Positions 23,606 through 38,633 are shown, counted from the stretch's first letter. The stretch is DNA of 64,000 nt from Wuchereria bancrofti (GCA_005281725.1 SSBO01000012.1:8717099-8781098), one strand, 5' to 3'. Notes: generated by a model not told the origin, from the sequence alone. A program made the numbers and translations.

Positions 23606-26600
23606 TAACTTTTGAAAGTAAAGAATCGGAACATACTGAAACCTAAAACTAAATGTGACGTGGAAAACTCCGGGATATCTAATCGTAGAACAGACAGGGA
23701 AGCAGAGAAAGAGAGGGAGGGAGAGAAAGAAACAGAGAGATGGATAGACGAAAAAAAAAATTAGAAGTATACGAAAACAATCAATGATATAGCACAAAAA
23801 AACCAGTCACAGCAATAACTTTTTCTTGTTTTTATTATCAGTTGATTCAAAACAGGAAGAAATAAATATGTTAAACCGAGAAGACCTCAACAAAATGTTT
23901 TGACTTTTGCTCTTGTTATAAGGGAAACTTTAATGATGGTAACACAAGGAAATCTTTATTAGGATTCGAATCAATTGATAATATTCTTAACTTAATTTCA
24001 ATTCTACAAATTTAAAATTTATTATTTCTTATAACATTACTACAGAAAAAAAAATCCATTGCATAAGAATGTTGTAGAGTGCATCCTAGAAATTCAAGGA
24101 AGAATAAAAATTTCATCCATCCTGTAAACAATCATCTCTTTGGTAGCGTTTTATCACAAATTTGTGATAATATATGTTGTGTTTATTTTAAATGATGAAA
24201 TACCAAGTTTTAATTATCTATCCAACAATCTTCTCGCGGTACAAAATGTTGGTTACATTAAAACTATTTCGAAATAAGTATGCCATGTAAGAATAAACTA
24301 GCCTAAACTGTTTAAGTTAAATTTATTGTTCAATCCATTGCAAATGAAAAAATTTCTCAACTATAATACCAGTTACTGAAAATTCAAGCAAATATAGAAT
24401 GATAAATTTCAATCGCTATTTCCAAAGGGATAAAAGATAAGAAGAAAGGTATCATATTGTATTGCAAACGATTATACGTAACTTTAGAGAAACAACGTTC
24501 GATTAATAATTTCTTACTTTGTTAAATTAATACTTTAACTTTATTATCTAATGATTGATTACCTGACATAACTATAATTATTTAGTGAGTGAAAGTTTCT
24601 TATTAATTCTCATTAACCGTATCACTAATTGTATCTCAAATATAATCATACAAAAGTTTCTTAAACATAAACCCTTTTCATAAACCCCCCCCCCCATTCC
24701 ACTTTTTGTTTAAAATATCATTTGCCTACATTTTAAAGTGTCATTTTAAGAATTTTCTTTTTTGGCTGATTTACGCATCATTAGAAATATAAATTCATGA
24801 GCCGATCATAAAATCAAGCTTATATTCATCCCACTGTTAACACATCACATATGATACTTACCCGTGCTATTGTTATTGCTGATACGCTAGTTGAGAAGTT
24901 TCAGTGTCAGAAGCAAGTTTCTAACTCACAACATAGCTATAATTTTCACTGAAAAAAAGCAGAAATGCTGGGCAAATTGAAAAACGACAAGAAAACCACT
25001 ATCTGGAACAGCCAATAAAGAATTCACTCATTCATACATCCATATCAATCGATTTGTGAACAAAAAATAAGATTGAAGGGGAAAAAAAAGGATAGTAAAG
25101 GAAATTGTGAGAGAATAGAAGTTATATCAAAGTATTCAAAAGATGTGCTTATCTGAATGATGATGAAAAGATGAAGAATAATGTATATATCAGTCGTACA
25201 GTAAGTGATTTTAAGTTAATTAATTCATTTAAAAAGAAAAAAAAAAGTGAAATTAAAATTATCCAAAATTTAATCATTCTTCTAGCGAGGAAAAAAGAAA
25301 TACAAAGCATAATGTATCTGTGGCAATGATTTTTGGCCATTCATTTTCCACCAACAGTTTCAATTGTTTCTGCGGAATACATTGTCTGAATTTAGTCAAA
25401 CTTTTGAAATCCATTTTACTTTATGTTGAGATTTTCAATCTCTTTTCATTTCCGCAAACATTTGGGAAATATTCCATGCATACCAGTAAGTCTTTGATTT
25501 AAAATTATTAAAATATAAGTCGAAAGTGAGAAATAGAGCGTATTTTATGTTATAATGTGATTTTTATGAAATATTTGAAAACATGTTTGAAGTGAAATAA
25601 TGTAACCATAATTTAAAAAAACAAAAAACTAATCTAATATCATAATAAATCATCCAAAATATGATGGTGTCTGATATGATAACCGATGATAATTATGAAT
25701 AATCGTGGCGTCGCATCACATTAATCAAGATAATTTATTATGATATTGAAGTTACTAAAAGAAATTAATTTCACAAACTGACATAATCATTTGAACCAGT
25801 GTCAACATTGGAAATTCCATCAAGATCTGGAATTAAGCTGCGTTAATAAAAATGCAAAAATAGCTTATTTAATTACCTGTAACCATGCAGGACATGCTAG
25901 AATGGAGTGCAGTTTCATTTGTTTCACTCATAGTGTTCACTGCATTAACATGTTTTGGTGGGTTACAGATAGATCAGATCATTTCAAAGAAATTTCGAAC
26001 TAGTGACAACAGTTACAGTGGATTGTAGGTATAGCACCGAAAAAAATATCACCATCTTAGCTGAATACCAGGCACTGTCATTTTGAGCATCGCAAAAGTC
26101 GCCCATTCTATAATGCAGACTTGGGTGAAGAATTTAACAGAATTATGACAGTCATCAAAATAATAAGCTAAGAATGATTGAGTTGGTTCTAGATCAAAAT
26201 AAAACTGGATGGAGTTGGCTCTAGAAGCAATATTCATTTACAATAATGATTGTGAAACTAAGAGTTTTAAGCTTCAATCGAAATATGAATGGCAAACTGA
26301 GAACATATGGAAAGTTAGGAGTAATGTGTATTATATTGCTGTTGTCATTGGATCTACAATGCTTGGCTTCTCATATTGTATTCAGATTCTACAGAATGAT
26401 ATTTCTGAGATGTAACTTGGTCAAATGAAGTGATACAAGCAACAATTCACTTTGTTCAATTTGAAACAAGATTGAATGAAGACTAAATTTGGCAAGTTAA
26501 ATTTGAGAGCATCTCCATATTCGGTATCACAAGCAGGTTATTTTCCTTTTCTAAGAATTATATTCAAAATAAAGCAAAATTTGCTTATCTCTTCTTCAAG

Positions 26601-27302
26601 CTATTCACTAGAAAAAATTGATGAGCAATCTAAATGAATTAAACGGTATTCTACTGTAGGGGTTTGAAGTCTTCTCTCTATTCCAGAGAACAATAACAAA
26701 ACAGCACAGAGCTGTTATTTACCTATAATATTGGAATCGCTACTTATATCTCCTTATATGTTTGATATTTTTTTTTCTGAAATCAAATTTTTTCTATTTC
26801 TTTTTCTTTGCAAGAAAATGATAACAAATGTTAAGTGTTCAATATTTTGATTCAAAATAGCTTCTCTGAGAAGTTATACAAGTTATACATCAGATAGCAA
26901 TAATCAAAACAGGAATATCAATATTGAAAGGAAACAAAATTATTCATTGTTATGAATTGTTAAATTAACTAATCAGAACTACTCTAACTGGCTATAAATA
27001 TTGAATATTTATAGATGATTAAATGGAAGAATGAATTCCCTTCGATTACCTGATCATCTCATTTTATATATTCAAATTAGAACATTATTCTTCATGATCT
27101 ATCTGATGTATAATAGACAGAAATTTGAATAGAATAATTCCTTTTCCTCACAATCTTTATAATTTATAATTTAATTTCACATATCAAATTAATCGCTTAA
27201 TTAATAATGTAGATGTATATGTATATATACTATTATATATGAGAATGTTTGGGTGTATAAGCAAAGGAGGAGTCAAGTGACGTTTAGAAAGGAGGAACAA
27301 AA
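23606..27302. other. Long AT-rich divergent intergenic region
   Basis: This 3.7-kb region lies between the 5' ends of PLC-delta (minus) and the innexin (plus). A good minus-strand donor (CACGG then GTAAGT) at about 24862 could end a 5' UTR exon of PLC. A perfect palindrome sits at 24151-24170 and a C-run near 24686. I see no gene. Confidence 0.5.
24151..24170. repeat. 20-bp perfect palindrome
   Basis: TTATCACAAATTTGTGATAA equals its own reverse complement. It lies far from any recognised exon, in the region upstream of both PLC-delta and the innexin. Confidence 0.95.
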
Positions 27303-30300
27303 ATGTATCGCCAGCTGACTTTAAATGAATGGGCAGTTCAAAGTGAGTTCTTTAAACGAAGGATCAACTTTTCTTATATTGAATTTGTCGACGGTGACGT
27401 TGTTTTAGCTTCAGAGGAAAAAGAAAGAATGGTTTCTGGTGGTTATCGGGTTGGCATGCATTTGTTAACCTCTGCTTTAAGACTTCTTGAACCAAGAGTA
27501 GATGATGATTTCGTGGATCGTCTTCATTATCTTTACACTTCAACAATGTTCTTTTTATTCTCCATTATTGTATCTGCTAAACAATACGGTAATAATTTCT
27601 TATTTCTATTTTTATCTCTCTCTTTCTATATATATATGCATATTTTTGTATTATAACAAAATGCTTTATCACTTATGTAAATTATAAAATTATCATGGGA
27701 TGAAAATATGTTTGTTTATTTATTGAAATTTTTGGTAAACCAAAAAAAAGGAAGAAAATTATGGATGAAATATAGAGATTATCCGAGAGTTATTGGTTGT
27801 TTAATTCTACGATAATCCCACTTCAGTAACAGTTCCTTTCTGTATAAACAATATTAGATAGTTGGAAATATTTTGCAGTTTTTCTTTGCATTTCGACATT
27901 TAAATTAAATTGATGTAGTCACAAGTTAGTTATCATTATCGCTTGTTTGAATATTTGGGTATCATTTTGGAGATAATTTGCAGGATATGACGATAATAAC
28001 TGGATTAGATGCAGTGATTACAAGCAATGGTAATTAGAAACCGGTTGGATAGATTGAATTTGAATAACCTTGTGACTGATTAATGAATAATTCCGGAACG
28101 GAAAATCTTCCCCTAGTCAATACATATACGCACATACACTAATCATGGCCTTCAATATATCCAGTTAACCTTAAGACGTAACACAAAAATGGACTATTCC
28201 CAATCAAATTGTTTTTTTTTTCTTTTTCACATTTCCACTCACTTTCATGTTTTATTTTCCAGGCCATCCAATTGAATGTTTTGTACCAGCTCAATTTACC
28301 AAAGCTATGGAACAGTATACGGAAAATTACTGTTGGGTTCAGAATACCTATTGGGTACCATTTCAGGTAGCTTAATTAATTTTGTTATTTACTTGTATTG
28401 CAAAATAAAAAAAGCAGAAAGGGTTAGAATCATTTTGTATAATAAAGAGCGAAAAGAACAAGATTTTTCTATGTAGATATATCAAAAAAAGAAAAAAAAC
28501 TTTGCAAAATAGAAGTGAAAGCGATTTTTTTTTTTTTTTTTGTTGGATGGAACATTCTACGAGTGTTAGTGTCTTTTACAATGTAGGAAAGATGAACTTT
28601 AGATGCAAAAAATAAGCAGCTAAAAACTGAAACAGAAAGATGTTGTTGTTTGTTTTTTTCTCTATTTTTTTGGCAGAAGGAAGAGGAGTGTGTAAATTGA
28701 TAATTAATAGAATGTTAACCGTTCCATTTCATTCATTTTACATTGAATTATTTGATTTAATCATTCATCTTTAGAAAAAGAAAATATTTTGATTTGATCT
28801 AGAAATGCACTCTCCTAAAAATATATCTTTTTTTTTCTTTTTTATGCTTTTTATAGATACCTTTTTTACTGAAAAAGAAAAAACGATGTTTTTTTTTGAT
28901 TTTTTATTTCATATTTTCTTGAAATTGTATCTGCTGAATACTTATTCAAAAATTTCAAAAATTAGAATGATTAGTAGATAGATTTTTGAGGTTTTTTTTG
29001 TGTTTTTTTTTTTGATTTTCGAATTCATTCCTGCTATCCATTTGTGTGGGATTATTTTTTTAAAGAATAAAAAATATTCTACTTCTATTAATGAAGTTAC
29101 AGATGATAGATCTGACTAACGTTTCACTGAATCAAGTGTTACCAGCAATAGTATGGAATTATTATCATAATTAAAAAGACTAGGATACTATAGTTGTAAC
29201 GACTTAATTATGTGTCAGAAAATATTTTAATTTTTAAACAATATTAGATGTGAAATAACTTTTAGTTAGAATTTTATTGAAGGATTTAATACCGCATCGT
29301 TTGGATGATCGAGAGCGTCGACAAATTGGTTACTATCAATGGGTTCCATTTGCTTTAGCTATTGCAGCCATCATGTTTCATATGCCATCAACTATTTGGC
29401 GAATACTTAGTACGCAATCAGGTAATTATCTTTTTAATTATTGTCATTATGGCAAACTTTTTTAAATTTCAAATCCAACAAATTTTCTTTGACATATTCA
29501 ATTGTGTATTTTCTCCTTGTTATCACAGCAAGGATGATGTTCTAATTAGTCTTGCTGCTAAAAACTTCAAACAGTGAATACTGTGATCCAGATAAGCTAG
29601 TTTGAAGTTAATCTTCCATATCTTATCAATATCTTTTGATGAGGCTGATATTGATTTTGAAATTTTTACTTTGCCACAGGCCATAAATTATTGTTGTTTA
29701 AATATCATTTGAAAGATAAGGAAGTGACGGTCATTTATTTCATTGGAAAAAGATATTGATTGCAAAGCAAGAACTTTTCTATATATGCAGAAGAGCAAAG
29801 AATCAAAATTATCACTTTTCACTTTGAGCAATGGGAGGAGAAAGATGTACTCAGGCATTATCTGGGCCAAATGTGATAGCTTAAGTCAGAAATAAACAGT
29901 TGATAAAAATCAATAGAAAAACTGCAGGACTGAACATGTCACTGGTGATACAATTGGCAAGCCAGGATCAAAATGTCGATCCGTTAATACGAGATCATTC
30001 TGTTGAAGTACTGACTAGGCATATTGATGATGCGCTGAAATATCAACGTGATTATGGCAGTCGAAATAAAAGTGTGAGTATTTATGTCAGATATTGCTAT
30101 GAAATCAAACTTGAACATCTAATTCATCAGGAGCCAATATAGTATCAAAGCATTCTAACAAAATGTAAACCTTGAAGATTCATACAAAACTGAAAATATA
30201 GTTCATCTTATAAAGGTCAGTGATATGATTCACGGTTAGACCAACAAATGAGTAAAATGATGGATGATAATATGACAGGTGATATTTAGATCTTTTTTTT

Positions 30301-32453
30301 TTTAAAGGAAATCCATATGGAATATGAAATTAAAAAGCAGCAAGAAAAATTCATCAATTCATGATTAAATAAGAAGTTATTAAGGATGCTTCAGTTCATC
30401 TGAAAAATCAATCCTAAATTGCTACACTTAATTACATCTTATCTGATGTCCTGATAAATTGGGAAAATTAACCATACCTTTTGTGTAATGCAAAAGTTAA
30501 TTAAATTTCAATCGTTCACAGCCACATCTTACTGATTCCCATTTCTGATAAAGGATTGAATTAATTTTCGTAGCTAAGTGCAGAATTCATTCAAAATTTG
30601 CAATCAACACGCAATGAATTTCCTTAGATAGAGCAGAAAACATTATTGGTAAATAGAAAATTTTTGAAAAATTTCTCAAACGTAGTTTTACACGGAAGAA
30701 ATCAAAAAAAAAAAAAAAAAAGAAGAAAATCAAAAAAAGAAAAAATCAGAAAGTGGGAGAAAAAAAACAATTGTTTAACAATTTTTTATAAGATTACAAT
30801 TAAGTCTGAAAATTTGCTTAAAATTCATAAAAGCGTAATAATTTTAGCACTAGTTTCAGGTATATTTATTTGCGGTGCTAAAGTTAGGTAAAATCTATGG
30901 AGCATATGTATCAGTTGTTTATCTCTTCGTGAAAAGCTTACATCTGTGTAACGTTATCCTACAATTTATTATGCTTAATAACTTTTTGGAAACATCTAAT
31001 TATCCATTTTTCGGTGGTCATGTTCTCTATGACCTCATCACGGTTCAATCTTTTTTGAGTTTATATCTTAATTTCAATGTTAAAATTATTTTATAAGTTT
31101 TTTTTCAATATCGAATATTTAATTGAGAAAGAATCTTTTATGAATTTTTTAAAAATTAATTAAGTTTTTTGTACCGAATATCAATTTCATAATTGTAGCA
31201 AAAAAAAGATGATATTTAAACTATCATAGCATCTTTTATGAAAATTAGATTTTACAAATGTAAATTTATTTGCATATTATGTAAAACTTCAATTCAATGA
31301 AATTTCAACTACTTTATTTCATATGCGTTGCAGATGCAAACATCATTTGATATGCGTAAAGCAAAATCATTCTGGTAATTGAAATTTAATGCAAGATTTC
31401 TAGGGTCGAGAATGGCGTGATTCAGGGCGTTTTCCACGTGTAACACTATGCGATTTTGAAATACGGGTTTTGGGCAACGTTCATCGACATACGGTGCAAT
31501 GCGTTCTCGTTGTTAATATGTTGACGGAAAAGATATTTCTCTTTTTGTGGCTTTGGCTTCTACTACTCTCATTTGGTACTGCCATAAATATGATCATTTG
31601 GACATTATCATTATCGCTTGCAGACTGGAGACATGCATTTGTCACCAAATTCCTGGAATGTGAATCCAATCAAACTCATCGCTTTGTGCATCATTTCCTT
31701 CGTCCCGACGGTGTACTCATTCTGCACGTATGTTTTTATCAAGCGGAAATTTTGCCAAATGAATTCTAATTCTGCATTATTGGTTATATTTAATTTTTGA
31801 TTCGGAAATATCGTTCATTTTGGAAAAGATGGCATTGGTGAATGAAGGAGTTCATTACTATCAACGAACCAAGGACTTTTCAAATTAAAAGAGTGGAGTT
31901 ATCTACCGGTAGTCCCCTCTAAACCTTTCCTATTTGAATATTCTGTTTACAGTTATTCAAATTTGGGTAAATTAGTCACAAACTGAAAGGAAGAGTCACA
32001 GGACATTCGGTCATTCAGTGCAACGCACCTCTGATAGTGGCACGATTATACACATCGAATACAGCGCAACATATGGACATTCTGGAAATTCTAAAAGTTG
32101 GCTCACAAATATCAGTCATCAAAACTACATATCATTTAATCGATCTGTTGACGTGGATGATGAAGTTTGTCAACCAGCTGATCAATCGATATTGCATATT
32201 CTTCTAAAGCGGAAATTTCCAGATGATTGCTTCACATGGTGGTAATATTGTATGTGCACGTCTTACGGAATCTTTATGGATGAAATTTTTGCAACGAAAT
32301 GGTAAGCTAACCGTATTTGATGTGGAAAAAGCAGTATGTTCGGAAGAACGAAGTGGCAAGAATGGCAGTAAACATATGGATGAAGGAAGTTGGCGTGATC
32401 CAACAATGCCACCTCCAATGCCGTTACTATCTACTTCTACTCAATTTGTCTAA
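27303..32453 (+). CDS. Innexin gap-junction protein (470 aa)
   Basis: Seven exons join in phase: 27303-27588, 28263-28366, 29283-29421, 29928-30073, 30860-31042, 31404-31727 and 32223-32453. Innexin hallmarks are present: [16 protein letters not shown] before the first membrane segment, SAKQYGGHPIECF, then [16 protein letters not shown] with the nematode form of the YYQWV motif ([13 protein letters not shown]). The second extracellular loop and the block [19 protein letters not shown] follow, then [14 protein letters not shown] and the last membrane helix. The C-terminal tail is short and charged. Innexins form gap junctions and hemichannels in invertebrates; the paralogue cannot be assigned from reading alone. 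The N-terminus before the VDDD motif is about 65 residues, longer than in many innexins; a downstream Met at MVSGGYRVG would give a more usual start. Confidence 0.93.
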
Positions 32454-34021
32454 TACTGCTAAGATATTGTATTGCAATTTGAAAAAGCAAAAATGGTTCA
32501 CCAGATATCATCCATTGTATTCATTTCAATGAATGATACTGCAAACATTTTTTATTATACAAATCTAGGAAAATATGCTATTTGATATCATATTCACTCT
32601 TCATTTGATTTTTCATCAAAAAATGCTGAAAATCTAAATTTGAAAATTTTTTAAGTTAAAAAAAAATTAAAGAATTTGTTTCAGTGAATATTATAGATTA
32701 TGTTATTATTGCTTAAATGATTAAAATTTCATTTAGAATGCAAGTTATTTAAATTGTCCCACATTTTGTATCGTCGTTTATCATTGTCAATGAATGATAA
32801 GCTAAAAGTGACTTATTCCAACGATCTCATGAATTGCTATGATAAATTTCATTAAAATGAAACGTACTTTTCATTTTAACTGATTAATGCAACAATATGA
32901 GCAAACAGAATACACTGGTAATTGTTCGTAAGAAGAAATAAATTTTTGTTGTTTTATTGTTCAAAGCATTTAAAATTTGGCTAATATATGTCTAAGTTTC
33001 ACTCATCAAAAAATGTTTCAAATTTTATTCATCAAATTTTAATTCTCTTCCCAATTTTTTGAAATACTTAATAAACAATGTTATAGCATGACTTTTAACC
33101 TCTTAATTTCTAATATCCGCTGAAAATATCAAAATCATCCAATGCACTGACTGATATAAATTTTAGCTTAATTAAAAATATACAGTCATAATTGCAATGA
33201 GTGGTGACATAATTATGTTCGGATCAGAGGTGCGCATCCGGAACTTTTCAAAATACACTCTAAAATAGGATCAATCTGACGATGAGGTATGATTTGTTTC
33301 ATCAGGATTAATTAGCTAAATTATGCAATAATACTTGTTCTACTATGATTTTGTATGTTAAACATAAATTGAACGACTATTTTTCTCTTCAAATTTGATC
33401 CAAAATCATACTACAAAGCTTGTAGAAATTAACTTTACAAAGGAAAACGAATTTGTTTAATATAAATTTTTAAATGTTACAATTTGTTCATTTTTCTTTT
33501 TTTGTTTTTACTCTTATCTATTGCATGACTTTTTCATTTTACAACAAATGATCAATTGTAATTCGTGAAATTTGATAAATTAAGAAAAATTGTTATTGTT
33601 TAATTTCATTTTGCTCATTGTAACTGTGTAAATAAGGTAGTAACTATGTAAATAAGAATGAAAAAACCATTATAATACCTTATTTTTCTCTTTTTCTTGC
33701 TTTAATTTTACTTTTCATTTTTTATTTTGCAAGGAATTACCAAGGATAACAAGTGGCGTGTTAATTATGATAAGACGAATGTTGATCCTCAATCAACAAT
33801 CAAAATTTAAATTCTTTCTTCAAAAAAAAAAGAAAAGAAATTTTTTTCTTTCTTCAATAATTCATTTATTATGATAATAAAACGACATAGTAAAACTAAT
33901 GAAATAATGGAAAGAACTGATAATTTGATTTATAACAATAAATAAGGGAAAAAATTTTCTTTTTTTTTCGAATCCAATAAAAGTTATAATTGGCAGTGTT
34001 TGAATAGACACATTTTTCATT
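32454..34021. other. Convergent intergenic region
   Basis: About 1.6 kb of very AT-rich sequence lies between the 3' ends of the innexin (plus) and SPARC (minus). No coding frame or structured element was recognised. Confidence 0.5.
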
Positions 34022-37000
34022 TTAACAGCGCTCCTGAATTTCACCTGCAAAGAAAAAAAATTCGACATCTTATTAAAATAAGATGTAATACTTTTGATAC
34101 ATTGTAAACGTAAAAAAGGAAAAATAAAAATTACTAAAAATATCTAGGATTTCGAAGACTTATTTTATGATGCATTTGGAACATTTTCGCTAGATCATAT
34201 CTTTAAGTTAATCGAAAAACTTTTTTATTTCAAGTTTTCATTTGATTTGAAAAATTTTTAAACATTCAATTATACTAATGAAGCATAGTTTTTTACCGTT
34301 TTTTTTTTCAGTTCTTTACAAAAACGATATAATTTTTTATGTTTTTTGTAAGTTAATTGATGAGTAATTAATTTTTCAAATTAGTATTATTTCGGCATGT
34401 TATTGATAATTTTTACTATTGCTCACTATCAATTATCGTATACTTATTAATTCCTTCCAAAGTTCCTAACTGCATTAATATTTCAAATGATGTTACGGAA
34501 TTAATCACTGATTAACTATCAGATTACTTCTTAATAAGCTGAATAAATTAATCAGCATGCAAATAAATAATCAAATAATTAATTGAATAATATATTATAC
34601 ATATATATAAAAGGAACCAACCTTCTTTTAGGCCAAGACATTTGCCCCATTCCTTGATAGAAATGTTACCATCATTATTGGTATCACAATTCTCCAGAAA
34701 TGGCTTAATGCATGATTCCATAGGAATGACAGGTGCTGTGATGGGAATTAGTTCATGATGTGATACATGCTTATCATGAGGTTTGATATCCAAATCACAG
34801 AACTTCCATATTACCGGATACACATGCTTTTTCTCATCATCAGATTCTGCTTCAGCGATTAATTCTTCCCATTCCAAGTTATGCAATTCTCGTCGTTTCT
34901 TCATTTCTCGCATTACCTTCAAAAAAGAAAAAAGATTTTTTTTAAGTTAAAATTTTATTTTAAACAAAAAAAAAATTTCCTAAAAATTATTGAAATGGAT
35001 GTAAAACAGTAAGATGCAAAACAAAGATTGAATTTTACCTTTTTTTTTAAGTTTTCAACTGATCAATATTTTTTTCTTTCTATTCTACAGGAAGTTATAA
35101 ATGCTAATAAAGTTTGTCATTTCTATTATAAGTAAAGACAAAACATTTGTCTTCAAATTATGAAAAAATTTAAAATTGTTTTTGATTAAGAAAAATCAAA
35201 AGCTAGCCGACTGATATTTGACAAATTTTATTAGAGTGATCAACTGAATTTGAATTTCCATTTTTTTTTTTTTTTATAAAACCGTTTCTTTAGTGTTCAT
35301 AAAACAGTTTAATAAACGATTTTTTTTCCAGATATCTTCTACAAAAATTTTATTCTATTAGATATGCCTGGAAAAGCCAATCAGCCATTCGTGTTGGAAA
35401 TTGAACCATCAATTCGTCGGTACATGGTTCAAGCTTCTTGCAAGCACCCAAATATTCCAAATGTACTTTTGCATTAACTTTATTCTAAATAACAATCATT
35501 ATTTACTTACTAATTGATCTCACTGATCAAATATTGCATGAAAATTTCATAGTTGTAAAAGACCAGCGCATTTGAAAATGAAATAATTCAAGATATAACT
35601 TTTAATATATTTTACTATGATTTAAAATATAATATTAAGGTATAATTTAATTATTTTGATAATTGAGTAAATTAAAAAGTAAATTTATGTTTCAATAAAT
35701 CGAACATATGTTTATAATCGAGTAAATTTAAAGTATAAACATAATCCAGTAATCAGCATGGAAAAAAAAGCAAAAATTTTATTCAATCTTCAAGTTTTTA
35801 TAATTTTTTATGCGCAATTAAGTTGAAGACATTGACTAACCTTGCATTCTTTAAATTTGTGTTTACAAAGACATCTTTCGCGATACAGTTCGCATAACGA
35901 TGAAAATGTTTGGTTCATATTACTGCAAACCTAAAAATATCACTTTTATGAAAATTTGTTTTTAGATTTTAGGAATCATTTTGGGATATTCCTAACAATA
36001 ATATGTGTTTCCAGTTATCCAACAATTTTTCCTGTTAAAAAAGCAAATATCATACTAATGACAAATTAATACAATAATGTAGATAGTTAGTACAGTTTTG
36101 AATTTTAAAAATTTAAATTTTACAAAAAATTTAAATGAAACCTGATCAAGCGGATCATCATCCATTAGTGGACATTTCGAAATGCATTCACAAAATGGTT
36201 CACCTTTTTTGTCTATAACACATTCTTTACCCCATCCACAAATATAATCTTCACAAGGATTGTTTTGTATTACTGGTGTTGCTGGAACTTAATAAATATT
36301 AATTGTTTTCAATTTTTACATGAAAAAGTATTATTTATGCTTGCATCAGACAATTAAACTAAACTTTTGAATTTCCAGACTTAAATTAGTTTAGGTAACA
36401 AATCATTTCTTCAGTGCACATTTTAAAAAGTTGAGAACAAACGGAAAAAATAAACAGTCTTAGTAAATAGGAAAAAGTAAACAGTTTTAGTAAACAGTCG
36501 CAGTGCTGCTATTCGTGTCACTTTGAGATATATTTCAAAAAGAATTGTTGAGGAAATCAAGTTGAAATTTAATCATATCTTCGCTAACTTCTTTTTTATC
36601 ATCCAATATAATTTTTGAATATTGGTCGTACGTAGGACTATTTCAAAAAAGAAAAAAAGAAATTCAGGACAAATTTATTAGCGATTGTTTTTTTTTTCTT
36701 GGAATGTAATAATAATTTTATCTTTTTTTTTATTCTCAAATAATTTTCTGAAATAATTGAATGAACAAACCAAGTTTAGAATCTTTAGTTGGCTCTGTAA
36801 TCTGCTCATCAATATTTTCCAGTAATGTTTCCAATTCATCCCAATCATTTTCTTTCTTCTAAAATTTAGGAAAAAAAGTTTTTTTTAAGTTTTTTGTAAA
36901 ATCTTTCTTGTTTAATAACCTTTAACTTTTTCTCTTTTTTTAAAAAAAGTGTTATAATATAGGAATAGATTGAAATATATACAATAGTACGAAAAAAACG

Positions 37001-38633
37001 AAACGATTCAAAAATATTTTAATCAAAAGAAAAATTCGGAAAAAAAGCCATTTAAAAGTAAAAATGAAGCTCTTACTGTTAGGTGACAGTTGGCCAATCA
37101 TCTTAATATCAAATGATTAGATAGTGAATTAAAACGACTTTTTTTTTTTTAATTTCCTAAAAAAACAGGATGGTACAATTCAAATCCTTCCGACAATCAG
37201 TTGATTAATTGGCGATCATATCATACCCAAATGATCGTTTCATTTTGATATTATAGTAGTAGCATAATATTTTTTTTCTTTACGACAAAAATACGAAAAA
37301 AAATTAAATTAATTCTACTATTTACAATTTCTTTTCATTTAATTAGATGGATCAAACAACATTAAAATGGATAAAAGTTCTAAATTGATATTTCCAGATT
37401 TTTTATAATGACATCATGTTATACCTCAAAAAAAAAACCTAAATTAATTTTCTTTAATTATTTTAAAAGCAAACTTTACTTCAATATTTAAAATAATTAG
37501 CGAAAAAGTTCATTTAAAAAAAAAAAAACTTATGCTTTAATCATCCATTATTTTTTTAATTGAAAAAAGCATGCTTTAACAATTATTTACAAAATGAGGA
37601 AAAACTTCCCTTTTGACAGTAAAAAATAAACATTTCAGGTCAGAATTTATAATATTTCTCTTGCACATAAGAAAGAAATACATTAAAACTGATTTTAAAA
37701 ATATTGAAACAGCAAGTGGGAAATGACCTTATGTTGTTAACAAAGTGCAGAAAATTTTTACAATGTAAACATGTACAATTTAAAATTTAATACATTTTCT
37801 TTTTCTTTTTTTGATATCCAGTTATTATCATATTGGAACTAATTACAATAGTTGATAGTTTTTTAAATCATTCTACATTGTTATCACATTTAAATTAAAA
37901 TGGGCAGTTTAGAAATTAACAGAACAAAACGGACAAAAATTTTCTTGAAAGATTCAGTTCAAAAAAAGTTCCTAATTTGATCTGCATTATCGACATCTGA
38001 TATTAAATTGTGAAAAATTAAGCTATAATTAGAATTATGAATCAAATCAAACTAAACTCTTTTTTTTATTAAAGTTAAAAACTTTCAAATATGTTAAAAT
38101 TTTATCAAAAAACGAAGAAAAGTTGAAGTTTTGGAAAATAATCGGAGAAACATCATCAGAAGTACCTCTCAATATTATTTGAAATGTTAACAGGTACGAA
38201 GTACGAATATTCCAGATCTCATCTTCTCAAACATTAATCGTTGCAATCATAACTACAAACTATTTCAAATCTTGAAATTTGATTTTAATTTATTTCACAT
38301 AAATTTCCAAACAGTATTATTAAATATCGGAAGAATTCCTTCACCATGAAACTTTACAAAATCTTAGTAATAACACCAAATAAAAAAGAAGTGTTCATAA
38401 ATTTATTCATACATTTGATATATATTACATTATATTCAAGTTACAAATTTTTACAGATATATCTATAGTAAACGCAAAAGAGCAATGTATAAGAATGGAA
38501 AAGAAAATTTTAAAATGTTTGGAAGTTAGGTAAATAGAAAAGAATGAAGAAAATTTAGAAATACCTTTTTGCCAGTAACAGTTGAAATGATAAGTAATAA
38601 AATGCCAAGGTGTAGAGGAGCTACCACATTCAT
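34022..38633 (-). CDS. ost-1: SPARC / osteonectin (275 aa, secreted)
   Basis: Seven exons on the minus strand join in phase: 38633-38565, 36858-36771, 36287-36142, 35930-35841, 35484-35368, 34916-34622 and 34044-34022. Exon 1 encodes a signal peptide (MNVVAPLHLGILLLIISTVT). A short acidic segment follows (ENDWDELETLLENIDEQ), then the Cys-rich follistatin-like/Kazal part (CEDYICGWGKEC, FCECISKCP, CSNMNQTFSSLCE). The helical extracellular calcium-binding domain follows, with FPTRMADWLF, VIPMESCIKPF and an intact C-terminal EF hand (DTNNDGNISIKEW). The protein ends GEIQERC. SPARC is a basement-membrane glycoprotein that binds collagen IV and calcium. The acidic N-terminal domain is short compared with vertebrate SPARC. 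The intron after DWLFQ requires a GC donor. Confidence 0.95.

Noticed and set aside
28500..28540. Poly-T and poly-A runs in innexin introns as possible retroelement tails
   Set aside because: No target-site duplications or element sequence beside them; such runs are common throughout this AT-rich window.
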